Assembly: GCF_039523795.1 (NCBI RefSeq)
Contig: NZ_BAAAFZ010000006.1
Coordinates: 103,163-167,162, forward strand
DNA length: 64,000 nucleotides
DNA from: Craurococcus roseus
GTDB lineage: Bacteria; Pseudomonadota; Alphaproteobacteria; Acetobacterales; Acetobacteraceae
Direction of reading: 5' to 3'
Shown: one piece after another, positions 1 through 7,996 of the stretch
Numbering within the stretch: the stretch's first letter is position 1
Layout of the letters: each line of letters opens with the position of its first letter
Program-made: the position numbers and the translations under genes
Notes under the pieces: model-generated
Seen by the model: only the letters and a program-made list of their open reading frames with translations
Database searches by the model: none
Told to the model about the DNA's origin: nothing

Positions 1-586
1 AGGCGGTCGGTGGTCCGGGCGGTCCCCGCCGAGGTCGGCTGCGGCCGTTGCCGGGTCGGGCGTAGGCGGCGTGGCCCTCGACAACGCGGGCCAGCAGCTC
101 GACCAGCAGGACCCGCTCCTCGGGCCGGAGCGGGGCCAGGATGCGGTCCTGGGCGGCGAGCGCGGCGGGTTGGAGCCGGCGGCGCAGCGCCAAGCCTTCC
201 GGCGTCAAGTGCAGCACGCGGGCGCGGCGGTCGGTCGGGTGCGGGTCGCGGCTGACCAGCCCGCGCGCCGCGAGCCGATCCACCATCTGGCCGGCGCTGA
301 CCTTGTCGATGCCGAGGCGCGCGGCGAGGCCCTGCTGGTCCACGCCCGGCTCGGCGTCGAGCGCGGTGAGGGCTCCGTACTCGCCCCACTTGAGCGCTTC
401 GGGCGCGAGGACCTCGGCCATGATGCCGAGGCAGAGCTGGTGGAAGCGGAAGGCGAGGAAGGAGGGCACCCTGTGCCCCGGCGGGACGGGGCCGGCCGGC
501 CTCCGTTCGGACGCCGACACGGGGCCGCCGCCAGGCGCCGCGGGCGCGGCAGGCGGGGCATCGGCGGGAGCGGTGCGCCTGGGCAT
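1..586 (-). CDS. MarR-family transcriptional regulator (3' end cut by window edge)
   Basis: This is a winged-helix repressor of the MarR type, which normally binds a palindromic operator as a dimer and is released by small aromatic or phenolic ligands. About 195 residues are visible and no stop is reached before the left edge. The N-terminal ~35 residues are Pro/Ala-rich and probably disordered. The wHTH follows, with a WGEYGALTAL start, the recognition helix around GIDKVSAGQMVDRL, and the wing motif DPTDRRAR in the variant form HPTDRRARVLHLT, typical of the family. The ATG at 586 opens the frame; a GTG 32 codons later is a possible alternative. A palindrome sits immediately upstream, so autoregulation is likely. 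The ligand is unknown. Confidence 0.85.
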   Translation of the reverse strand, partial: MPRRTAPADAPPAAPAAPGGGPVSASERRPAGPVPPGHRVPSFLAFRFHQLCLGIMAEVLAPEALKWGEYGALTALDAEPGVDQQGLAARLGIDKVSAGQMVDRLAARGLVSRDPHPTDRRARVLHLTPEGLALRRRLQPAALAAQDRILAPLRPEERVLLVELLARVVEGHAAYARPGNGRSRPRRGPPGPPTA

Positions 587-611
587 GCATGCCCTTCAAT
601 AAGAATTCTGA

Positions 612-642
612 CAGTAAAAAATCTTACTGGCCTTGCGGTCAA
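612..642 (-). promoter_or_regulatory. Putative promoter and MarR operator
   Basis: An inverted repeat CAGTAA-N6-TTACTG occupies 612-629, 25 bases upstream of the MarR start. On the minus strand a -35-like TTGACC lies at 642-637, and a TTTAC(T)-like -10 falls inside the palindrome at the correct distance of about 17-18. The stretch is AT-rich against its GC-rich surroundings. An operator lying over the -10 would give classic autorepression. The repeat and hexamers are seen directly; the regulatory role is inferred. Confidence 0.5.
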
Positions 643-710
643 GCCCCATCTCCCGGACCGGGCAGCGGCGCTCAGTCCTGGGGCGTCGGGCGATGGCGGG
701 CGGGCGGTGT

Positions 711-731
711 CGGACACCGGCAGGAGGACGA
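711..731 (+). repeat. Left imperfect inverted repeat of the IS
   Basis: This 21-base segment matches the reverse complement of 1499-1520 at roughly 17 positions with one indel. The shared core is CGGACAC followed by AGGACGA. It lies 44 bases before the transposase start, as expected for a left IS end. Confidence 0.45.
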
Positions 732-774
732 CCACGTCGCAACCCAGGCTGGCCTCCGCGGCTGGAGGGCTACG

Positions 775-1551
775 GTGAGGCGGGGGCTCCTGACAGACGC
801 CGAGTGGGCGACCTTCGAGCCCTTCTTGCGCACAGCGGGGCCGCGGCGTGGGCGACCGCCGAGGAACCATCGGCGGGTGCTCGACGCCATCCTCTGGATC
901 GGGCGCACCGGCACGCCGTGGCGCGACCTGCCGGCCGAACTGGGCAACTGGAACTCCGTCCACCGCCAGTTCAGGCGGTGGACCGCGTCCGGCGTGTGGG
1001 ATCTCCTGCTGCAAGCCCATGCCGACGGCGGCGGCGAAGCCGATGCGCTCCAGATGATCGACAGCACCATCGTCCGCGCACACCACTGCGCTGCGGGCGG
1101 GAAGCGCGACCAAACGCGGCACCTCGGCCGCTCGCGCGGAGGCCTCTCGACCAAGGTCCACCTCCGGGCCAATGCCGACGGTCTGCCCATCGCCGTGGTG
1201 CTGACGCCCGGCGAGGCCCACGACGTCACGGCTTATCCGGAGCTGATGGGCGAGCGCGACAGCGACCCCGGCGTGCTGCTGGGCGACCGTGGCTACGACA
1301 GCGACGAGATCCGCAGGGATGTCCGCGACCGCGGCGCCACGCCCGAGATCCCGACCAGGCGCAACCGGAAAGCCCGGCACTCGGTCGACCGCCGCCTGTA
1401 TGCACTGAGGGCCCGGATCGAGTGCTTCATCAACAGGCTGAAGAACAACCGCCGGGTGGCCACACGCTACGACCACACCGCGAGCAGCTTTCTCGGCTTC
1501 GTCCTGCTCGGCTGTGTCCGTCTATGGATCAAGTTTGTCCACGCGGCCTAG
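775..1551 (+). CDS. IS5-family transposase
   Basis: This DDE transposase of 258 residues carries out cut-and-paste movement of the element. The RNase H-fold catalytic residues appear intact: Asp96 in MIDSTIV, Asp171 in LGDRGYDSDEI, and Glu216 in the YREK-type signature (RIECFINRLKNNRR...RYD). The N-terminal part has the DUF4096-like helix-turn-helix (LTDAEWATFEPFL, RGRPP, WIGRTGTPWRDLP). The frame is open from further upstream, but a GTG at 775 preceded by GGAGGG at 764-769 gives the best start and the family's usual length. It is one uninterrupted frame, whereas many relatives need a programmed frameshift between two ORFs. It is probably functional. Confidence 0.88.
   Translation: MRRGLLTDAEWATFEPFLRTAGPRRGRPPRNHRRVLDAILWIGRTGTPWRDLPAELGNWNSVHRQFRRWTASGVWDLLLQAHADGGGEADALQMIDSTIVRAHHCAAGGKRDQTRHLGRSRGGLSTKVHLRANADGLPIAVVLTPGEAHDVTAYPELMGERDSDPGVLLGDRGYDSDEIRRDVRDRGATPEIPTRRNRKARHSVDRRLYALRARIECFINRLKNNRRVATRYDHTASSFLGFVLLGCVRLWIKFVHAA
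1499..1520 (-). repeat. Right imperfect inverted repeat of the IS
   Basis: This is the partner of the repeat at 711-731. It overlaps the codons for the conserved C-terminal GFVLLGCVRL stretch of the transposase, so coding and end-recognition sequence would be shared if this is the real IS end. Confidence 0.4.
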
Positions 1552-1959
1552 GACGCGGTGCTCGCGGCGCCGAGTGGCGGCGAGCGCGTCGCCCGCGGCG
1601 CGGCGGCGGGCGCGTTCGCCGCTATGGTGCCGACCTGGGTTGCACATCGCGCTGGCACTCGGCGCGGCGCCGCTCGCCCGCGGCAGCTTGACCGCCGCGG
1701 CGGCGGTCTGCGTGCTCGTCGGCACCCGTCGGCCATCCTGGGCCGGCATGGTCGCCGGCAGCCTGGACGCGCGCCTTCCTGCCGGTCGCCGAGGGGAAGG
1801 GCGCTGGCCGGCGGCGCCCTGCTGGGCGCGGCGCTCGCCTTACCCGCCTTCTTCGGGGTGCGGCGGGCGATCGCCGCCCGGAACGCCGCCCGGAACGCCG
1901 CCCGGACCGGCGACGGCGACCCGGACGGCGCGCTTCGCGGGGCTCCGGGCGGCGGGTGA
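1552..1959 (+). pseudogene. DUF2062 membrane-protein remnant (truncated and frameshifted)
   Basis: Pieces of a DUF2062 protein can be read directly behind the IS, in different frames. ERVARGAAAGAFAAMVP lies in one frame (to about 1633). PGLHIALALGAAPLARGS continues one frame over (about 1634-1720). GGALLGAALALPAFFGVRRAI follows in the first frame again, ending at a TGA at 1957-1959. The order and content match the family's G..AG.F..F.P..GLH and C-terminal membrane helix. The N-terminus is missing where the IS ends. The tail contains a short 12-base tandem repeat (CGGAACGCCGCC). DUF2062 proteins have no firmly established function. This copy cannot be translated as one protein. Confidence 0.55.
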
Positions 1960-2034
1960 CGGCGGCGGCGCGTGCTGGCGCGCTGTTTGCAAGGCTGCGC
2001 CCGGCATCCGCCGTCCTCCGCCCGGGAGTCGCCC

Positions 2035-3012
2035 ATGAAGCGCCGCCTTTTCCTCGCCGCCCCGACCGCCGCCGCCCTCCTGTCTCGGCCCGCGATTGCG
2101 CAGCAACAGGCTTGGCCGACCAAGCCGGTGCGGATCATGGTGGTGTTCCCGCCCGGCGGCGCTTCCGACATCGTGGCGCGGGTGCTGGCGGAGGCGCTGT
2201 CGGCCCGCATGGGCGCCCGGTTCGTGGTGGACAACCGCGCCGGCGCCGCCGGCACCATCGGCGCGGCGCACGTCGCCCAGCAGCCGGCCGACGGCTACAC
2301 CCTGATGCTGTCCAACACGGCGCCGATGATCACGTCGCCGCCGCTCTACCAGAAGGCCGGCTACGAGCCGCTCCGTTCCTTCACACACATCGCTTGGCTC
2401 GGCACCACGCCGGCCGTGATCACCGCCAACCCGGCCGTGGTGCCGGCGACCGACCTCGCCGGGCTGATCGCCTGGATCAAGGCGCAGCCGAGGCCCCCGG
2501 CCTACGGCACCTCCGGCAACGGCTCGGTGCCGCACGTGCTCGGCGTGATGATCGAGCGCGAGACGGGCGCTAAGATGGCCCATGTGCCGTACCGGGGCAG
2601 CGCGCCGATGCAGGCGGAGCTGCTGGGCGGCAACCTCGGGCTCGGCTTCGACGTGCTGCCCGACACCATGGAGAACATCCGCGCCGGCAGGCTGCGGGCC
2701 TTCGCCGTGACCAGCCGCGCGCGGCAGCCGATGGCGCCGGAGGTGCCGACCACCGCCGAACTGGGCTTCCCCGAGATCAACATCGACAACTGGGTCGGCC
2801 TGAGCGGCCCGGCCAACCTGCCGGCCCCGGTGGTGGAGCGGCTGCACGCCGAAACCTTCGCGGCCCTCGCCGCCCCGGAGGTCCGCCGGCGGTTGGAGGA
2901 GCGAGGCATCACCGGCGAGCCCTTGGGGCAGCAAGCCTTCACCGCCCTGGTGGAGCGGCAGGTGCGCGAGATCGGCGGGCTCGTGGCCGGCCTCGGCATG
3001 ACGCTGGACTGA
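2035..3012 (+). CDS. Bug/TctC-family periplasmic solute-binding protein (1 of 6)
   Basis: A 325-residue exported binding protein of the Bug (TctC) family, which captures carboxylates or related small organic molecules for tripartite tricarboxylate transporters or for sensing. A signal peptide (MKRRLFLAAPTAAALLSRPAIAQ) ends at about residue 23. Family hallmarks follow: WPTKPVRIMVVFPPGG, a VVDNRAGAAGTIG loop, ADGYTLM, YGTSGNGSVPH, and HVPYRGSAPMQ, which shape the ligand pocket. The ATG at 2035 follows a GGGAG element. No TctA or TctB genes are nearby, so the protein must use a transporter encoded elsewhere or act otherwise. The ligand cannot be told from sequence. Confidence 0.9.
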   Translation: MKRRLFLAAPTAAALLSRPAIAQQQAWPTKPVRIMVVFPPGGASDIVARVLAEALSARMGARFVVDNRAGAAGTIGAAHVAQQPADGYTLMLSNTAPMITSPPLYQKAGYEPLRSFTHIAWLGTTPAVITANPAVVPATDLAGLIAWIKAQPRPPAYGTSGNGSVPHVLGVMIERETGAKMAHVPYRGSAPMQAELLGGNLGLGFDVLPDTMENIRAGRLRAFAVTSRARQPMAPEVPTTAELGFPEINIDNWVGLSGPANLPAPVVERLHAETFAALAAPEVRRRLEERGITGEPLGQQAFTALVERQVREIGGLVAGLGMTLD

Positions 3013-3027
3013 CCGGGACGCGGCGCG

Positions 3028-3522
3028 TCAGGCTTCGCCCAGCCGACCCTTGAGCCGCAGCAGCAGGATGCGCTCGACCTGGCGCAGGGCTTCGGTGCGT
3101 TCCTCTGCCTCGGTGTTGCGCAACCGGGACTCCAGGGCGGCCAGGATCTCACCGGGCCGCTTGCCCTTCACCGCCAGGATGAAGGGGAAGCCGAACCGTT
3201 CTCGGTAAGCCTTGTTCAGCTCCAGCAGCCGGGCACCGGCCGAGGCATCGAGGGCGTCGAGGCCGGCGGAGCCTTGTTCGCGCCGCGAGTCCGGCGTCAG
3301 GTCGGCCGGCCGCGCCGACCGGGCGGCGAGGTCGGGGTGGGCGTTCAGGAAGGCCAAGAGGGCGTCGGCCGGGAGGTCGCGGAGGACCGCCACGAAAGCC
3401 GGGTGCAGCCCGGCGGAGCCAGCGCTAGGGTCCGATGGGCCGCGGTCCCAGGCTGCGGCAGCGAGGTCCGGCCGGTTCTCGAAGACGGTGCCGAAGCGGG
3501 CGAGGAATTCCTCGCGCGTCAC
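3028..3522 (-). CDS. uraD: 2-oxo-4-hydroxy-4-carboxy-5-ureidoimidazoline (OHCU) decarboxylase
   Basis: This enzyme carries out the last step from urate to S-allantoin, decarboxylating OHCU. The 164-residue product shows the family motifs HPDLA (from His62, the likely catalytic His), SRREQGSAGLD (81-89) and YRERFGFPFI (106-115). The start is a GTG at 3522. Its start lies 13 bases after the tatA stop, so the two are probably cotranscribed. No other urate or allantoin genes are in view, which is unusual because uraD often sits with hydroxyisourate hydrolase (pucM) or allantoinase. Confidence 0.9.
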   Translation of the reverse strand: MTREEFLARFGTVFENRPDLAAAAWDRGPSDPSAGSAGLHPAFVAVLRDLPADALLAFLNAHPDLAARSARPADLTPDSRREQGSAGLDALDASAGARLLELNKAYRERFGFPFILAVKGKRPGEILAALESRLRNTEAEERTEALRQVERILLLRLKGRLGEA

Positions 3523-3535
3523 GGCGTCGCCGCCG

Positions 3536-3862
3536 TCAGGCGGCGGGGCGGCTGGTGTTCGCCGTGCCGGCGGCCGTGGTGCCGGTCTGATGCGGGGCGG
3601 TACCGGCCGCGGTGGTGCCGGCCGCGCCTGCCGTCGTTCCGGCGGGGCCGGGAATGCTGCCGGCGGGGTGGGTGCCGGGCGCCGGCGGGGCGGAGTCGGC
3701 CGCCATGGAGGCGTCCTTGTCCTCCTCGGCCATGTTCTTCTTGAACGACTTGATGCCCTTGGCGAGGTCGCCCATCAGGCCACTGATCTTCGACCCGCCG
3801 CCGAAAAGCAGCAGGATCACCAGCAGCACGACGAGCCAGTGCCAGATGCTGAAGCTACCCAT
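3536..3862 (-). CDS. tatA: Sec-independent translocase subunit TatA/E
   Basis: A 108-residue TatA-type pore subunit of the twin-arginine export system. It has one N-terminal membrane helix (residues about 4-21, IWHWLVVLLVILLLFG), the usual FGGGSKISGLMGDLAKGIKSFKKNM hinge and amphipathic helix (only key parts listed), then a long Ala/Pro/Gly/Thr-rich tail with repeated GTTAAGT-like segments, longer than in standard TatA. tatB and tatC are not adjacent. Tat-type substrates are present in this window (the superoxide dismutase at 59 kb and several RR-signal binding proteins), so the subunit has clients nearby. Confidence 0.88.
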   Translation of the reverse strand: MGSFSIWHWLVVLLVILLLFGGGSKISGLMGDLAKGIKSFKKNMAEEDKDASMAADSAPPAPGTHPAGSIPGPAGTTAGAAGTTAAGTAPHQTGTTAAGTANTSRPAA

Positions 3863-4090
3863 GTGGAATCTCGACGATCCTGTCTGTTGAGGGCGACCGC
3901 CGGGGACGCCCTTTTGCGACGGACACTAGGGCTCCGCCCCCCGCGGCGCAAACGCCATTTCCGAGTACCGGAACGGGCGGCCGCGGCGCCTTCCCGGATG
4001 GAAGGCGCGGTCGGGGCGTCGGCGGACGGAGTGTACCTTTTCCGTTCCGGCCGTGCGAGTTTTTCCCGCCAAGCCGGCCTGTTTCCGGCC

Positions 4091-5074
4091 TCAGGCTTCG
4101 GCCTTGATGCCGAGGCGGGTGATGAGGCTTCCCCAGCGGTCGCTCTCGGCGGCGATGAAGCGGGCGAATTCGGCGGGGGTGCCGGTGACGACCTCGAACC
4201 CGGCCCGTTCCAACGCGGCGCGGGTCTGGGCGTCGCCGAGGCCGCGCTTCGCCTCCTCGGCCAGCCGCGCCACCTGCGCGGGCGGCATGGAGGCGGGCGC
4301 GACCAGGCCGATCCAGGCGTAGCTGGCGGCGTCCGGCACCCCGGCCTCGGCGAGCGTCGGCACGGAGGGCGCCTGCGGGATGCGGCTCTCGGCCGTGACC
4401 GCTAGGGCGTGCGCCTGCCCGGACTGCACCTGCGGCAGGATGCCAGCGGAGATGACGAACATCGCTTCGATCCGGCCGGCGACGAGGTCCAGCGTAGCCT
4501 GCGGGAAGCCGCGATACGGGACGTGGACCATGTCGAGCCCGGCGCGGGACATCAGGTCCACCATGGCCAGGTGGGCGCCCGAGCCGGAGCCGACGGAGCC
4601 ATAGGACAGCTTGCCGGGGTTGGCCTTGGCGTGGGCGATGAAACCGGCGAGGTCCGTGGCGGGCACGGAGGGGTGCGTCACCAGCATCTGCGCGCCGCGC
4701 ACCAGCAGCGACACCGGCGCGAGGTCCTTCGCCGGGTCGTAGGGCAGGTTCGGGTAGAGCGCCTTGGCGGTGGACAGCGGGGCGTTGATGGAGACGCCGA
4801 TAGTGTGCCCGTCGGTCGCCTTGGCGACCGCGTCCGTCCCGATGGTGCCGCCGGCGCCCGGCCGGTTCTCCACCACGAAGGGCTGGCCGAAGGCGGTGGC
4901 GAAGTGGTTCGCCGCGGCGCGGGCCGCGGTGTCCGGCGTCGAGCCCGGCGGGAACGGGACGATGACGCGCACCGGCCGCTCCGGCCAGGCGGCCTGCGCT
5001 CGGCCAGGTGTGGCGGCCAGGGCTGCTGGCGCGGCGGCGCCGAGGGCGAGCAGCGCGCGACGCGGCAATTCCAT
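4091..5074 (-). CDS. Bug/TctC-family solute-binding protein (2 of 6), behind phn genes
   Basis: A 327-residue periplasmic binding protein of the Bug family. The signal peptide begins MELPRRALLALGAAAPAALA. Markers include WPERPVRVIVPFPPGS, VVENRPGAGGTIG, YGSVGSGSGAHL and HVPYRGFPQAT. An upstream in-frame ATG at 5116 exists, but the ATG at 5074 has a GGGAGA site at good spacing and gives a clean signal peptide. It lies 81 bases downstream of the second phnE on the same strand, so it may be read through from the phosphonate-type transporter operon. Whether the two share a substrate is unknown. Confidence 0.9.
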   Translation of the reverse strand: MELPRRALLALGAAAPAALAATPGRAQAAWPERPVRVIVPFPPGSTPDTAARAAANHFATAFGQPFVVENRPGAGGTIGTDAVAKATDGHTIGVSINAPLSTAKALYPNLPYDPAKDLAPVSLLVRGAQMLVTHPSVPATDLAGFIAHAKANPGKLSYGSVGSGSGAHLAMVDLMSRAGLDMVHVPYRGFPQATLDLVAGRIEAMFVISAGILPQVQSGQAHALAVTAESRIPQAPSVPTLAEAGVPDAASYAWIGLVAPASMPPAQVARLAEEAKRGLGDAQTRAALERAGFEVVTGTPAEFARFIAAESDRWGSLITRLGIKAEA

Positions 5075-5155
5075 GTCGAGATGATCTCCCGTGTTCCGGA
5101 GGGTTGCTTGCAGCACGGAAAGACGCGCGCCGTCCAGTCCGGACGAGCCAACCGC

Positions 5156-6019
5156 TCAGGCCGTGGCGGCGGGTCCGCCGATGAGGCGGCGGCGCAGCCG
5201 GCCGGACACCCAGTCGATCGCCGCCACGGTGACGACCATCAGCAGGATGATGAAGGCCACCTCGTCCCAGTGGCGGACGCGGATGCGCTCGGCGATTTGG
5301 AGGCCGATGCCGCCGGCGCCCACCACGCCGAGGATGGCGGCGGAGCGGGTGTTGCTTTCGAAGAAGTAGAGCGCCTGGGCGAGCATCACCGGCAGCACCT
5401 GCGGCAGGAGGCCGAAGCGCAGCCGCGCCAGCCGGCCGCCGCCGGCGGCGACCACGCCCTCCACCTGCTTGCGCTCCGCGTTTTCGATCGCCTCGGCGTA
5501 GAGCTTGGCGAGCACGGCGATCTCGGCGGTGGCGATGGCGAGGACGCCGGCGAGCGGCCCGAGGCCGACCGCGCGCACGTAGGCCAGCGCCCAGATGAGC
5601 TGGTCCACGCCGCGCATCCCGTCGAAGAAGCGCCGCAGGGAGAAGCGGAAAAGGGTGTTCGTGACGACGTTCCTGGCGCCGAGGAAGCCGAGCGGCACGG
5701 CGATCAGGGCCGCCACGAAGGTGCCCAGGAACGCCATGGCGACGCTCTCCGCCAAGCCGCGCAGGATGTCGAACCACAGCTCGCCCGGCGAGGGCGGGAT
5801 CATGAGGCTGATGATGGTGCCGAGGCCGGCAAGGCCGTTCCACAGGCGCGCGGGCGAGAAGCCGAACCACCACAGCGCGCCGGCGAGCCACGCGGCGAAG
5901 AGGGCGGCGCCGGCGATCCGCATGGCGCGGCGGCCGGGCATGGCGCCGAAAGCGGCGGGCATCCGCTCCCGCCAAGAGGCGGCGTCGTTCGCGGCGGCAG
6001 CGGCGGCGGTGGCCGGCAT
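5156..6019 (-). CDS. phnE: Phosphonate-type ABC transporter permease (second copy)
   Basis: A 287-residue inner-membrane permease of the PhnE family. It has several hydrophobic segments, the typical PPSPGELWFDILRGLAESVAMA entry region, and a cytoplasmic EAA loop (EAIENAERKQVEGV) that contacts the ATPase, followed by YFFESNTRSAAILGVVGAGGIG. Its ATG overlaps the stop of the preceding phnE by one base (TGATG), implying translational coupling and equal dosage of the two permeases. Pairs of PhnE proteins probably form a heterodimeric channel. Confidence 0.88.
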   Translation of the reverse strand: MPATAAAAAANDAASWRERMPAAFGAMPGRRAMRIAGAALFAAWLAGALWWFGFSPARLWNGLAGLGTIISLMIPPSPGELWFDILRGLAESVAMAFLGTFVAALIAVPLGFLGARNVVTNTLFRFSLRRFFDGMRGVDQLIWALAYVRAVGLGPLAGVLAIATAEIAVLAKLYAEAIENAERKQVEGVVAAGGGRLARLRFGLLPQVLPVMLAQALYFFESNTRSAAILGVVGAGGIGLQIAERIRVRHWDEVAFIILLMVVTVAAIDWVSGRLRRRLIGGPAATA

Positions 6020-6954
6020 CAATGCGCGCCGCCGACGGCGCCGATGGCGCGGTGGCGCAGCCGCTCGGAGAACAGGTCGATGGAGGCCACGGCGAGGACG
6101 ATGAGCAGGATGATGGCGCTGACCTCCTCGTAGTAGTTGAAGGAGATCACCTTGTAGAGCTCCTCGCCGATGCCGCCGGCGCCGACGAAGCCGATGACGC
6201 TGGCGGAGCGCACGTTGGTCTCGAAGCGGAGCAGCCCGTAGCTGAGGACGTTCGGCAGGGCCTGCGGCAGGATGGCGAAGCGGCACGCTTGCGGCCACGA
6301 GGCGCCGGATGCGCGCAGGGCCTCCCAGGGGCGCATGTCGGCGTTCTCCATCGCCTCGGCGAACAGCTTGCCGAGCGCGCCGGCGGTGTGGAGCGTTATG
6401 GCCAGGATGCCGGCCAGGGCGCCGACGCCGAAGGCCCAGACGAAGATCAGCGCGAAGACGATCTCGGGGATGGTGCGGAGCGCCTCGCAGGAGCGGCGCG
6501 CGAGCTGGTAGCCGAGGCCGCCGCCCGAGAGGTTGCGCGCCGCCGGGAAGGCGAGCAGCAGCCCGGCGCAAAAGCCGAACAGCGTGGCGAGCGCCGCCAT
6601 GTTGGCGGTTTCGAACAGCAGCCACGCCCAGGAGTCGAGGCGGTACATCCAGAAGGCGAGGCTGCCTTCGGTGTCCGCGCCGGCGAGCAGGGCGTCCCAG
6701 CGCAGGTCGGGCAGGATGCGCCAGAAGTACTCGCCGATCCGCGGCAGGCCGGCCAGGAGCGTGGCGGGGTGCGCTTCGCTGACCCAGGCGCTGAGGAGCA
6801 GGCAAGCGAGGAGGGCCGCGAGGGCGAAGAGCGCCGCGGCCCGCCGCTGCCGGCGTGCCGCTTGAAACGCGGCCTCGCCCTTGCCGATGGCGGGGGACCA
6901 TGCGGCGGGGACGGGGCCGCCGCCGGCCGCCGCCGCGAGGGGGGTGGCGTCCAC
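6019..6954 (-). CDS. phnE: Phosphonate-type ABC transporter permease (first copy)
   Basis: A 311-residue permease homologous to the product of the next gene. An N-terminal cytoplasmic stretch of about 30 residues is followed by membrane segments. The EAA loop contains AEAMENADMRPWEALRASG, and the conserved FETNVRSASVIGFVGAGGIGEEL follows. No ATG is available in frame before the first membrane helix. The GTG at 6954, just after the phnD stop at 6972 and preceded by GGACGG, is the best start. Its stop overlaps the start of the second phnE. Confidence 0.85.
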   Translation of the reverse strand: MDATPLAAAAGGGPVPAAWSPAIGKGEAAFQAARRQRRAAALFALAALLACLLLSAWVSEAHPATLLAGLPRIGEYFWRILPDLRWDALLAGADTEGSLAFWMYRLDSWAWLLFETANMAALATLFGFCAGLLLAFPAARNLSGGGLGYQLARRSCEALRTIPEIVFALIFVWAFGVGALAGILAITLHTAGALGKLFAEAMENADMRPWEALRASGASWPQACRFAILPQALPNVLSYGLLRFETNVRSASVIGFVGAGGIGEELYKVISFNYYEEVSAIILLIVLAVASIDLFSERLRHRAIGAVGGAH

Positions 6955-6971
6955 GCCGCCCGGCCGTCCGT

Positions 6972-7970
6972 TCAGCGCCGCCGGCGCTCCTGCGCCTCGG
7001 TGCGGCGCAGGTCCACGATGAGCTGGAAGTCTTCGTGCCGCGCTTCGCGGTAGCCGACGCCGCCGCCGCGTTCGATCTGCTCGTAGATCTGCCGGTGGGT
7101 CTTCGGCAGGGCGAGGTGGAAGAGCTTCAGGTCCTCCTTGAACGCGGCCGGCAGGTCGGTACGCACGGCGATCGGGCCGTTCGGGATAGGGGTGGAGCGC
7201 CAGATGATGCGCAGGTCGCGCATGTTCAGCATCCCCTTGTCCACCATCGAGCGCAGGTTGCCGCGGGTGAAGCCCTGCGCCTCCTCGCCCTGGCCGGAGG
7301 CCCAGGTGACGCAGGCGTCGTACTGCTTCTGGAGCACGGCGACCACCGCCTGCTCGTGCCCGCCGCCGAAGCCGGTGCGCGAGAAATAGGGGCCGCTCTC
7401 CGGGTTGATGCCCTGCTGGCGCAGCGCGAAGCGCGGGATCAGGTAGCCGGAGGTGGAGTTCGGGTCGGCCCAGGCGAGCGACTTGCCGCGCATCCCTTCG
7501 AGGCTGGTGATGCCGGAATCGGCGCGGACGACCATCACCGAGATGTAGGAGACGGAGCCGTCCACCTCCTCCGGCACCACGAGCGGCTCGACGCCGCCGT
7601 TCGTGTCGAGCCACGCGCCGGCGTAGGCGGAGGCGCCGAGGTTCGCCGACTCTATCTGCTTCGCGCTGTAGGCCTGGAGCACGCCGCCGTAGTCGGAGGC
7701 CGGGAACAGGCGCACCGGGACCTGGAAGGTCTCCTCCAACAGGCGCTTGTAGCCGTCGTTGCGGGCGAGGCGGTCGGTCTCGTTCTCGCCGCCCATCAGG
7801 CCGATGCGGATCTGCGGCACCTGCTCCGCCCAGGGACGCTTGCCTGGGGCGGGCATCGTGACGTTGGGGTCCACGGTGCGGCGCATGTCGGACTTCTGCG
7901 CGCGGGCGATGCCGGGCACGGAAAGGGCGCCGGCGGCGAGGCCGGCGGCGAAGAGGCGGCGGGTTGGCAT
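6972..7970 (-). CDS. phnD: Phosphate/phosphite/phosphonate ABC transporter substrate-binding protein
   Basis: A 332-residue periplasmic receptor of the PhnD family that delivers phosphonate- or phosphite-like anions to PhnC/PhnE. The signal peptide MPTRRLFAAGLAAGALSVPGIARA is followed by IRIGLMGGENETDRL, ASDYGGVLQAYSAKQIESANLG (the ligand strand and helix), SYISVMVVRADSGI, and ADPNSTSGYLIPR, a conserved ligand-binding loop in this family. The ATG at 7970 follows AAGGAG. It lies between phnC (26-base gap) and phnE. No C-P lyase (phnG-M) or phosphonatase genes are seen here. Confidence 0.9.
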   Translation of the reverse strand: MPTRRLFAAGLAAGALSVPGIARAQKSDMRRTVDPNVTMPAPGKRPWAEQVPQIRIGLMGGENETDRLARNDGYKRLLEETFQVPVRLFPASDYGGVLQAYSAKQIESANLGASAYAGAWLDTNGGVEPLVVPEEVDGSVSYISVMVVRADSGITSLEGMRGKSLAWADPNSTSGYLIPRFALRQQGINPESGPYFSRTGFGGGHEQAVVAVLQKQYDACVTWASGQGEEAQGFTRGNLRSMVDKGMLNMRDLRIIWRSTPIPNGPIAVRTDLPAAFKEDLKLFHLALPKTHRQIYEQIERGGGVGYREARHEDFQLIVDLRRTEAQERRRR

Positions 7971-7996
7971 GGGGCGAGCGCTCCTTGGTTGCGCCG

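Larger units (their letters stand above)
711..1551 (+). mobile_element. IS5-family insertion sequence (ends uncertain)
   Basis: An IS5-family transposase gene lies between the MarR promoter and a broken DUF2062 gene. An imperfect inverted repeat is visible: 711-731 (starts CGGACACCGGCAGG) matches the reverse complement of 1499-1520 (CGGACACAGCCGAGCAGG). That would make an element of about 810 bp, a normal size for the IS427/ISL2 groups. The right repeat lies inside the last 18 codons of the transposase, so the true right end may instead be at or just beyond the stop codon at 1551. No clear target duplication was seen. Confidence 0.6.

Noticed and set aside
1861..1915. 12-base repeats as an IS end or iteron
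   Set aside because: Only two full copies plus a partial, lying in an arginine/alanine-rich coding remnant.
1558..1959. Intact 133-residue gene behind the IS
   Set aside because: Conserved blocks switch frame within it, so the single-frame translation does not represent the ancestral DUF2062 protein.
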